A program made the translations under genes and the position numbers. A stretch of 9,109 nt of DNA from an uncultured Clostridia bacterium (GTDB lineage Bacteria > Bacillota_A > Clostridia > Oscillospirales > Oscillospiraceae). The notes beneath the pieces are model-generated. The model saw only the letters and a program-made list of their open reading frames with translations, searched no databases and was not told the DNA's origin. The stretch lies in contig CAMVIC010000057.1 in assembly GCA_947167435.1 (NCBI GenBank), positions 1 through 9,109 of the forward strand, given 5' to 3'. This document shows, one piece after another, positions 1 through 6,099 of the stretch. Numbering within the stretch: the stretch's first letter is position 1; the number at the start of each line of letters is the position of its first letter.

Positions 1-589
1 CGTGCTCATAGCAGCAGATGGTCTTGTGTTCGGCCCCGTGATAGGAGAAGAGACGCCGGATGTCCTTCACCCGGGCGACCAGACCCATATAAACCAGCAG
101 GATGGCCACCTTGGTCAGGCCCTCCGCCAGGTTGCGCACGGCGTAGCTCTCGGTCAGGGGCTTGATCCAGCCCACCACCAGCGCCGGCAGGAAGACAAAC
201 AGGAACAGGGACAGGGCGATGCCCATCACCACCGCCACGCCGATGATCAGCTTCTGGGCCTTCTCGGCAGGGAAGTGGTTTTCAATCCACTGGTCCAGCT
301 TGTCCGGCTCCCCCTGCTCCTCCAGGGGGACAAGGCTTGCGGAATAGGTCAGGGCCTGCATGCCCTTGACCATGGAATCCAGAAAAGTGGCGCAGCCCCG
401 GATAAAGGGCAGGCCCAGAACGGGATAGCGGTCCCGGATGAATTTCAGCTCCTCGGTTTTTTCCACCAGGCCGTCCTGGGTGCGGCATACGATGGCCTGC
501 TTTCTGGGGCCCCGCATCAGGATGCCCTCAATCAGGGCCTGACCGCCGATGGATGTGCGAAAGCTGCATGCGTTGTTGTTTTCGGACAT
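1..589 (-). CDS. DUF1385 (YqhQ/COG3872) membrane protein, C-terminus outside window
   Basis: The first 196 residues are visible; the gene runs off the left edge. Two family signatures are clear: GGQALIEGILMRGP at residues 15-28 and YHGAEHKTI at 183-191, whose His184, Glu187 and His188 look like metal ligands. Two hydrophobic segments (about 113-142 and 155-176) suggest an integral membrane protein with the signatures on the cytoplasmic side. The family is conserved in Firmicutes, is sometimes labelled a predicted metal-dependent enzyme, and has no firmly established function that I know of. The ATG at 589 is preceded by GAGGAGA at good spacing. It lies 49 nt downstream of the histidine kinase on the same strand, so it is probably co-transcribed with the two-component pair, although a functional link is only inference. 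Family assignment is secure; role is not. Confidence 0.9.
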   Translation of the reverse strand, partial: MSENNNACSFRTSIGGQALIEGILMRGPRKQAIVCRTQDGLVEKTEELKFIRDRYPVLGLPFIRGCATFLDSMVKGMQALTYSASLVPLEEQGEPDKLDQWIENHFPAEKAQKLIIGVAVVMGIALSLFLFVFLPALVVGWIKPLTESYAVRNLAEGLTKVAILLVYMGLVARVKDIRRLFSYHGAEHKTICCYEH

Positions 590-638
590 GAACGATTCTC
601 CTCGGATGATTCTCTTACAATGAATATATAAGGGCAGA

Positions 639-1628
639 TTAATTGGACATGGGCAGAACCACCGTCACCAGACAGCCGCCGCCCTGGGCGTTGGCGATGT
701 CCAGCCGCCCGCCGTGGCGGGTGACGATCTCGTCGCAGACCGCAAGGCCAATGCCGTTGCCCCGGTTCTTGGAGCTTCCCTTGTAAAACTTTTCCTTCAC
801 GTGGGGAAGCTCGTCCTCGGGGATGCCGTGGCCGTAGTCCCGCACGGTGATGTGGACGCCGTCGGATTCCTGGCTGAGGCCCACGTCCACTTTTTTCCCG
901 TCGCCGCCATGGTTCATGGCGTTGGCAAGCAGGTTGAGAAAGACCTGCTTGAGCCGCTCCGGGTCCCCGGGAATCAGCGGAATCTCCGACGGGGCGGGGG
1001 TATAGTTGACTTCCATGCCGCCCTGGCGCATCAGCTCCCCATAGGTGAAGAGAGCGTCCTCCAGCTCGGCGGAGATGTCGATCAGCTCGATGCGCAGGTT
1101 GAAGCGGCCGTCCTGAATCCGCGTAAACTCCAGCAGCTCCGACACCATGCCGGTGAGCCGCTCGGCCTCCCGGGAGATGATCTGGATGCCCCGCAGGGAG
1201 TCGCCCTGCACCGCCTCGTCATAGGCGATGGTCTCCGCCCAGCCGGTGATGGCGGTCAGGGGGGTGCGCAGCTCGTGGGAGATCTGGGAGATGAAGTCCG
1301 TACGGGACTTCTCCGCCACGGCTACCTTTTCGGACATGTTGTTGATCTCCTCCGTGAGGCTTCCGATCTCGTTGTCGCTGTACCAGTCGATGCGGCTGCC
1401 GTAGCTGCCGTCGGCGATGTAACGGGCAAAGTCCGTCAGCTGGGCGATGGGGTCGGACACGTTGCGCCAGAACCAGAGGATGAGAAAGACGAGATAGATG
1501 CAGACCGCGGTGATCATGACGATGGCGAAGAACAGATAGCCCCGGGTGATCATCCACACGCTCAGCAGCAGCAGCACAATGGCCGACAGGGCCGAGACGA
1601 TGATCTGCAGCTTCAGATTACGAAACAT
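639..1628 (-). CDS. Two-component sensor histidine kinase (HAMP-HisKA-HATPase)
   Basis: A 329-residue membrane kinase that should autophosphorylate on His and pass phosphate to the adjacent response regulator. Order: TM1 about 7-27, TM2 about 31-54, HAMP-like linker about 55-107, H-box SHELRTPLTAITGW with phospho-acceptor His118, N-box NLLANAMNH (232-240), G1 box DYGHGIP (264-270), F-box KFYKG (280-284) and G2 box GNGIGLA (290-296). All motifs needed for activity are intact. Only about four residues separate the two helices, so there is no extracytoplasmic sensor domain; it may sense within the membrane or through a partner. The ATG at 1628 follows a GTAGGATAAG stretch as a modest Shine-Dalgarno. 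It lies 71 nt after the response regulator stop, with a GC-rich hairpin between. The input signal cannot be read from sequence. Confidence 0.95.
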   Translation of the reverse strand: MFRNLKLQIIVSALSAIVLLLLSVWMITRGYLFFAIVMITAVCIYLVFLILWFWRNVSDPIAQLTDFARYIADGSYGSRIDWYSDNEIGSLTEEINNMSEKVAVAEKSRTDFISQISHELRTPLTAITGWAETIAYDEAVQGDSLRGIQIISREAERLTGMVSELLEFTRIQDGRFNLRIELIDISAELEDALFTYGELMRQGGMEVNYTPAPSEIPLIPGDPERLKQVFLNLLANAMNHGGDGKKVDVGLSQESDGVHITVRDYGHGIPEDELPHVKEKFYKGSSKNRGNGIGLAVCDEIVTRHGGRLDIANAQGGGCLVTVVLPMSN

Positions 1629-1656
1629 GAGATCTTATCCTACCTTCTGCGTGCTT

Positions 1657-1679
1657 GTCCGGCAGCGGCGCCGCCGGAC
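1657..1679 (-). other. GC-rich intercistronic hairpin between response regulator and kinase
   Basis: Arms GTCCGGC (1657-1663) and GCCGGAC (1673-1679) pair perfectly. On the transcribed minus strand the stem extends through a G-U and two G-C pairs to a three-base loop, about 10 pairs in all. No T-tract follows, so it is not a standard intrinsic terminator. It may protect the upstream mRNA or set the regulator-to-kinase ratio; that role is inference. Confidence 0.55.
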
Positions 1680-1699
1680 CGTATTCTGCCGGCCTGACG

Positions 1700-2389
1700 T
1701 CAATAGCCCCACTTGTAGCCGTAGCCCCAGACGGTGGTGAGAAATTCCGGCTCGGTAGGGTCGGACTCGATCTTGATGCGAAGACGGCGGATGTTTACGT
1801 CCACGGTCTTCAGCTCGCCCGAGAAGTCGTTGCCCCAGACGGCGGAGAGAATGTCCTCACGGGACATGGCCTTGCCGGGGTTTTCCATGAAGAGCTTCAT
1901 CAGCAGATATTCGATCTGGGTCAGCTTCAGGCGCTGGCCGTTTTTCTCCAGGGTGCGGTTGCGGGTGTTGAGCAGGAAGGGGCCGCTGACGATCTCGGTG
2001 CTGGACTTCTCGTCCTCGTCCACGCCCAGACGGCGCACCAGCGCGTCCACACGGGCGGTGAGCTCCGCCGGGGAGAAGGGCTTGGTCACATAGTCGTCGG
2101 CGCCGGTCATGAGGCCGGTGACCTTGTCGATCTCCTGGCTTTTGGCAGTGAGCATGATGATGCCCATCTTGGAGCCGGAGGCGCGGATGCGGCGGCAGAC
2201 CTCGAAGCCGTCGATGTCTGGCAGCATCACGTCCAGCAGGGCCAGGCAGATGTCCGGGTTCACCTTCAGCTGCTCCAGGGCGGCAGCGCCGTTTTCCGCC
2301 TCGATGGGCTCGTAGCCGCTGCGGCGCAGGTTGATGACCACAAAGCTGCGGATGTTGGCTTCGTCTTCCAGAACAAGAATTTTTTTCAT
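1700..2389 (-). CDS. OmpR/PhoB-family response regulator
   Basis: A 229-residue DNA-binding response regulator. The receiver domain (about 1-120) has the acidic pair Glu8/Asp9, phospho-acceptor Asp53 in LLDVMLPDIDG, Thr81 in MLTA, and Lys103 in TKPFSP. The C-terminal winged helix (about 130-229) carries the typical LTQIEYLLMKLF, VDVNIRRLRIKIE and LTTVWGYGYKW elements. It should be phosphorylated by the kinase just downstream and bind tandem direct repeats at promoters; targets are unknown. The frame stays open upstream to 2578, but the family start is MKKILVLEDE at 2389, preceded by AAAGGGGA, and the extra 63 codons do not resemble a receiver domain. A 9-bp inverted repeat covers the ribosome-site region, and promoter candidates lie about 250 nt upstream, implying a long leader. 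Confidence 0.96.
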   Translation of the reverse strand: MKKILVLEDEANIRSFVVINLRRSGYEPIEAENGAAALEQLKVNPDICLALLDVMLPDIDGFEVCRRIRASGSKMGIIMLTAKSQEIDKVTGLMTGADDYVTKPFSPAELTARVDALVRRLGVDEDEKSSTEIVSGPFLLNTRNRTLEKNGQRLKLTQIEYLLMKLFMENPGKAMSREDILSAVWGNDFSGELKTVDVNIRRLRIKIESDPTEPEFLTTVWGYGYKWGY

Positions 2390-2451
2390 AATCAGCGTCC
2401 CCTTTATATGGTAAGTCAGCACAGGCGTTCTTTTTCTGGTAAACGCTGATT
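2390..2451 (-). promoter_or_regulatory. Inverted repeat able to sequester the response-regulator ribosome binding site
   Basis: A perfect 9-bp inverted repeat, AATCAGCGT (2390-2398) and ACGCTGATT (2443-2451), ends directly against the ATG at 2389. In the minus-strand mRNA the 3' arm fills the gap between the Shine-Dalgarno (GGGG, 2399-2402) and AUG. The stem can extend inward by pairing UU(A)CC with the GGGG, with one bulged A, which would hide the Shine-Dalgarno itself. This predicts a hairpin inhibiting translation initiation, a common design for translational control. The trigger (protein, ligand, temperature or upstream refolding) is not evident. The repeat is seen directly; the function is inferred. 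Confidence 0.5.
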
Positions 2452-2498
2452 CATACGGCTTCGGCATCTGACGGCAAATCATTCGCCAGCTCATCGTT

Positions 2499-2538
2499 AC
2501 AAAAACTTGAAATACACAAAGTATTCCTGCGTTTTTGT
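2499..2538 (-). other. Imperfect hairpin in the response-regulator 5' leader
   Basis: Outer arms ACAAAAAC (2499-2506) and GTTTTTGT (2531-2538) pair perfectly over 8 bp. Inside them GAAATAC (2509-2515) pairs with GTATTC (2521-2526) with one bulged A, leaving a five-base loop. It is AU-rich and has no adjoining T-run, so it does not look like a terminator. If the promoter near 2640 is used, it lies in the untranslated leader and may be part of a regulatory fold with the repeat at 2390-2451. Confidence 0.35.
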
Positions 2539-2627
2539 GCCTTGATCTGACGAAGATTTCCTCGCCGGCTGCTCTCACCGCATGGAATCATCGTTTACCC
2601 AAACGCCAGATGACAATTAATCAACTT

Positions 2628-2669
2628 AGTATAACATGGATTTTACAGAAATGGTAGTCAAAGTTTCAA
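2628..2669 (-). promoter_or_regulatory. Candidate sigma-A promoter(s) for the two-component operon
   Basis: On the minus strand TTGAAA (2669-2664) is separated by 18 bp from TAAAAT (2645-2640), each one mismatch from consensus. Just downstream is TGTTATACT (2636-2628), an extended -10 without a good -35. Either gives a leader of roughly 230-250 nt before the response-regulator ATG. AT-rich sequence precedes the -35 box. Which one is used cannot be decided from sequence. Confidence 0.55.
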
Positions 2670-2760
2670 AAATCTTCTCAACATTTTGCATAAAAATGAC
2701 ACAGAGCCGGAGGGACTACCACAAAATCCGGGATTTCGGAACAGAACAGAAAGAGAATGA

Positions 2761-2789
2761 TTGATTATTTTCGCCCGTGCTGTTACAAT
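2761..2789 (+). promoter_or_regulatory. Sigma-A promoter with extended -10 for the GTPase-nuclease gene
   Basis: TTGATT (2761-2766), a 17-bp spacer, then TACAAT (2784-2789), with the TG of an extended -10 at 2781-2782. Only seven bases separate the -10 from the ATG at 2797, so the expected transcription start falls on or next to the start codon, implying a leaderless mRNA. Confidence 0.65.
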
Positions 2790-2796
2790 AGGGCGC

Positions 2797-5379
2797 ATGG
2801 AAATCAGGAAAAACAAGGTAATCGGCATTCTGGCCCACGTGGACGCGGGGAAGACCACCCTGTGCGAGGCCATGCTGTACCTTTCGGGAAAACTGAAAAA
2901 GCTGGGGCGGGTGGACCACCGGGACAGCTTCCTGGACAACCACAGCCTGGAGCGGGACCGGGGCATCACCATCTTCGCCAAGCAGGCGATTATGAGTCTG
3001 CCCGGCAGCGAGCTGACCCTGCTGGACACCCCCGGCCACGCGGACTTCTCCTCTGAGATGGAGCGGACGCTGCAGGTGCTGGACTGCGCGGTGCTGGTGA
3101 TCAGCGGCAGCGACGGGGTGCAGGCCCACACGGAAACCCTCTGGCGGCTGCTGCGGCGCTATCGGGTGCCCTGCCTGCTCTTCGTCACCAAGATGGACCT
3201 GCCCGGCCCGGGCCGCGAGGCGCTGATGGCCGGACTGAAAAAGCGGCTGGACGAGGGCTGCACGGACTGGAGCAACGACGGGGACCGGGAAGAGCGGGCC
3301 GCCCTCTGCAGCGAGGAGAGCCTGGAGAAGTATCTGAGCACCGGCCGCCTTGACCGGGAGGACCTGCAGAAGCTGGTCCGGCAGCGGGCGCTGTTTCCCG
3401 TGCTGTTTGGCTCCGGCCTTAAGCTGGAGGGCGTGGAGGAGCTGCTGCGCTTTCTGGACGAGCTGGCCCCCGGCACGGATGACGGCGGCAGCTTCGGCGC
3501 CCGGGTGTTCAAGATCGCCCGGGACGCCCAGGGAAACCGCCTGAGCTATCTGAAGCTCACCGGAGGCGAGCTTCGGGTGCGAACGCCCCTGCGCTATACG
3601 GACGAACACGGGGAGGATCACGAGGAAAAGATCAGCCAGCTGCGGCTGTACTCGGGCCTGAAATACGAGACGCCGGACACGGTGCGCGCGGGCCAGGTCT
3701 GCGCCGTCACGGGCCTTAGCGCCACCTGGCCCGGTCAGGGCCTTGGGGCGGAGCCGGATGCAGACGCCCCGGTGCTGGAGCCGGTGCTCAGCTATCGGGT
3801 GCTGCTGCCGGAGGGCACGGACCCGGCGCAGGTGCTGCCGAAGCTGCAGCAGCTGCAGGAGGAAGATCCCCAGCTGCATGTGGCGGTACAGCCACGCACC
3901 GGGGACATCGCCGTGAGCCTGATGGGCAGGGTGCAGACCGAGATTTTCAAAAGCTTGGTGCGACAGCGCTTTGACCTGGAGGTGGAGCTGGACAAGGGCC
4001 GGATCCTCTACCGGGAGACCATCGCGAACACCGTGGAGGGCGTGGGCCACTTCGAGCCCCTGCGCCACTACGCGGAGGTCCATCTGCTGCTTCAGCCGCT
4101 GCCCAGGGGCAGCGGGATCGTGCTGGACACAGTCTGCAGCGAGGACCAGCTGGACCGGAACTGGCAGCGCCTGATTCTGACCCATCTGGCGGAAAAGCAG
4201 CATGCGGGCGTGCTCACGGGCTCGCCTCTGACGGACGTGAAAATTACGCTCTGCGCGGGCCGCGCCCATCTGAAGCATACGGAGGGCGGGGATTTCCGCC
4301 AGGCCACCTACCGGGCGGTGCGCCAGGGACTGATGCAGGCCGAGAGCGTCCTGCTGGAGCCCTGGTACGCCTTTTCGCTGGAGGTTCCCGCCGAGCAGAT
4401 CGGCCGGGCCATCAGCGACGTGCGCGCCATGAACGGGGAGTTTTCCTCCCCGGAGGACGCGGGAGAGCTGCTGTGCCTGAGGGGCGGGGCCCCGGTGGCC
4501 GCCATGAACGGCTATCTGGAGGAGCTGCTGTCCTATACCCGGGGCCGGGGGCGGCTGACCTTGCGGCCGGACGGCTTCCGGCCCTGCCATGAGCAGGGGA
4601 AGATCGTGGCGGAGTTGGGCTATGACCCCCAGAGCGACACGGAAAACCCCGCCGACTCCGTCTTCTGCGCCCACGGGGCGGGCTTCAACGTGCGCTGGGA
4701 CCGGGTGCCGGAATACATGCACCTGGAAAGCTGCCTGAAAAAGCCGGAGGAGCCTCCCACACCGGTCCGGACGGCATACCGGAGCCTGGACATCGACGAG
4801 CGGGAGCTGGAGGCCATCATGGAGCGGGAATTCGGCCCCATCCGGCGGCCCAGCTATCGGGAGGCGGTGCGAAACGAGGCGCCGGCCGGCCTTCCGGTTC
4901 CGGGGAAGAAGGAGACCGTCATTGTGGACGGCTATAACCTGATCTTCGCCTGGCCGGAGCTGAAGGCCCTGGCGGCCGAACGCCTGGACCTGGCCCGCAG
5001 CCGCCTGATGGACATGCTGGCCAATTACAGCGGCTATACCAAGTCAGACCTGGTGCTGGTTTTCGACGGATATCGGACGCCGGGAAACCCCGGCTCAAGA
5101 GAGACCTTCCACAACATCCACGTGGCCTATACCCGCAGCGGCGAGACCGGCGACGCCTATATCGAACGGATTGTGGACGAGATCGGCAAAAACGAGACGG
5201 TGCGCGTGGTAACCAGCGACAATCTGATCCGGCTGTCCGCCCTGCGCTCCGGCGTGCTGCGGACCTCGTCGGCAGAATTCTGCAAGGAAGTGGAGTGGGT
5301 GCTGCAGCAGATTGAGCAGGTGCTCAAACGCAGCAATCTGGACACCCACCGGACAAAGGTGAGAGATGGAAAACAATGA
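2797..5379 (+). CDS. TetM/EF-G-like ribosome GTPase fused to C-terminal Rae1/YacP-type NYN nuclease domain
   Basis: An 860-residue cytosolic protein; TetM-type proteins are about 640. GTPase motifs are complete: AHVDAGKTT (13-21), RGITI (55-59), DTPGH (77-81), TKMD (131-134) and a GSG G5 element near 205. Domains II-V follow to about residue 645 in ribosomal-protection-protein order. A charged, proline-containing linker (about 650-703) leads to an NYN domain (about 706-848) with VIVDGYNLIF (Asp711, Asn714), LVFDGYR (Asp757), TGDAYIERI (Asp786) and VTSDN (Asp808), as in B. subtilis Rae1, a nuclease that cuts mRNA in the ribosomal A site. The ATG at 2797 matches the TetM start; a TTG at 2761 would lie inside the -35 box. 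No ribosome site precedes it. Loop residues matching TetM Tyr-Ser-Pro 507-509 are His-Leu-Lys here, so tetracycline resistance is doubtful. Overlaps ylmH by 14 bp. Confidence 0.88.
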   Translation: MEIRKNKVIGILAHVDAGKTTLCEAMLYLSGKLKKLGRVDHRDSFLDNHSLERDRGITIFAKQAIMSLPGSELTLLDTPGHADFSSEMERTLQVLDCAVLVISGSDGVQAHTETLWRLLRRYRVPCLLFVTKMDLPGPGREALMAGLKKRLDEGCTDWSNDGDREERAALCSEESLEKYLSTGRLDREDLQKLVRQRALFPVLFGSGLKLEGVEELLRFLDELAPGTDDGGSFGARVFKIARDAQGNRLSYLKLTGGELRVRTPLRYTDEHGEDHEEKISQLRLYSGLKYETPDTVRAGQVCAVTGLSATWPGQGLGAEPDADAPVLEPVLSYRVLLPEGTDPAQVLPKLQQLQEEDPQLHVAVQPRTGDIAVSLMGRVQTEIFKSLVRQRFDLEVELDKGRILYRETIANTVEGVGHFEPLRHYAEVHLLLQPLPRGSGIVLDTVCSEDQLDRNWQRLILTHLAEKQHAGVLTGSPLTDVKITLCAGRAHLKHTEGGDFRQATYRAVRQGLMQAESVLLEPWYAFSLEVPAEQIGRAISDVRAMNGEFSSPEDAGELLCLRGGAPVAAMNGYLEELLSYTRGRGRLTLRPDGFRPCHEQGKIVAELGYDPQSDTENPADSVFCAHGAGFNVRWDRVPEYMHLESCLKKPEEPPTPVRTAYRSLDIDERELEAIMEREFGPIRRPSYREAVRNEAPAGLPVPGKKETVIVDGYNLIFAWPELKALAAERLDLARSRLMDMLANYSGYTKSDLVLVFDGYRTPGNPGSRETFHNIHVAYTRSGETGDAYIERIVDEIGKNETVRVVTSDNLIRLSALRSGVLRTSSAEFCKEVEWVLQQIEQVLKRSNLDTHRTKVRDGKQ

Positions 5380-6078
5380 ACTGCTCCGCCGGGCGGAGGA
5401 CCTGTGCAGCCGCGCCGAGCGCAGCGGCACCGTGACCCACAGCGGCTTTCTCACCCCGGCCGAGCGGGTGCAGGTGGAGGCCTGGGCCCGGCAGCAGGGG
5501 AGCGGCTGCCGGCCGGTGTTCTTCGGCGGAAGGCCGGAGTGCGAGCGGCAGGCGGTGTTTTTCCTGCCGGAGTATCTGGAGCCGGAGGACCTGGACACCG
5601 GGGAGACCATCTGCGCCATGCATCTGACGGCCGCCTTCGGCAGCCCCGGCCACCGGGACTATATGGGCGCCATCCTGGGGATGGGTGTGGGCCGGGAGTG
5701 GGTCGGCGACATCTGGGTGAAGGACCAGGAGGCCTGGGTCTTCTGCATGAAGAGCGTGCTGCGGCACCTGCTGAGGGGCTGCCCCCCGACCGGGTCCCCG
5801 CGCCGGGGCGGAAGGTGCAGGAGAAGAGCTTCTCGGTGCAGAGGCTGCGGCTGGACGCCGTGGTGGGGGGGATGTTCAATCTCTCCCGGACCGAGGCGGC
5901 GAGGCAGATTGCTGCCGGCAATGTCAGCTTAAACTATCTGCAGTCCGATAAAACGGACTGCGCCATTCACGAAGGAGACATCGTCTCCCTGCGCGGAGCG
6001 GGCAAGGGCTGCGTCAGCAGTCTGGGCGGAACGTCCCGAAAAGGCCGCCTCTTTGTGTACGCGGAGATTTATAAATAA
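5366..6078 (+). pseudogene. ylmH: ylmH-like S4-domain RNA-binding protein, frameshifted
   Basis: Two adjacent frames together make a YlmH protein. The N-terminal part (5366 to about 5787) includes GETICAMHLTAAFGSPGHRDYMGAILG-type sequence and GDIWVKDQEAWVFCMKSVL. The S4 domain continues one frame back (about 5782-6078): VQRLRLDAVVGGMFNLSR, IAAGNVSLNY, GDIVSLRGAGKG and a KGRLFVYAEIYK end. The switch lies near the C6 run at 5782-5787. Joined there, the product would be about 237 residues, whereas I recall relatives of about 255-265 with a VGR.GV linker between the halves, so a small deletion of 3n+1 bases is likely. YlmH binds ribosomes and has been implicated in ribosome-associated quality control in B. 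subtilis. The ATG follows AAAGGTGAG and overlaps the fusion gene, indicating translational coupling. A sequencing error or programmed -1 shift remains possible. Confidence 0.75.
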
Positions 6079-6099
6079 GGATGATAAAGGAGAATAGCC

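Larger units (their letters stand above)
2390..2796. other. Divergent intergenic region (407 bp) with promoters and leader structure
   Basis: No convincing gene lies in this stretch. It is clearly more AT-rich than the flanking genes. From left to right it holds the ribosome-site inverted repeat, the 2499-2538 hairpin, a minus-strand promoter pair around 2628-2669, and the plus-strand promoter at 2761-2789. Short frames opening at 2757 (plus) and 2578 (minus) overlap promoter or leader sequence and show no family resemblance. Confidence 0.7.

Noticed and set aside
714..1697. Long plus-strand open frame opposite the histidine kinase
   Set aside because: It is a GC-rich antisense shadow; the minus strand encodes a complete kinase with every motif in place.
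2390..2578. Upstream in-frame extension of the response regulator by 63 codons
   Set aside because: The extension has no receiver-domain resemblance, the family start MKKILVLEDE has its own ribosome site, and the stretch contains leader hairpins.
2707..2740. Short dyads CCGGA/TCCGG and TCCG/CGGA upstream of the fusion promoter
   Set aside because: Only 4-5 bp each and expected by chance in this composition; not enough to call an operator.
2761..2796. TTG start giving 12 extra residues on the GTPase fusion
   Set aside because: It coincides with the -35 box of a good promoter, and TetM-type proteins begin just before the AHVDAGKTT loop, matching ATG 2797. A weak AAAGAG upstream keeps it as a minor alternative.
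2716..4722. 668-codon minus-strand frame opposite the GTPase gene
   Set aside because: Low-complexity His/Gln/Leu/Ala-rich antisense translation with no domain resemblance, typical of high-GC genes.
5782..5788. Programmed -1 frameshift signal in ylmH
   Set aside because: The heptamer fits, but the fused product would still lack the usual inter-domain linker and I know of no frameshifting in this family; a deletion or sequence error is more likely.
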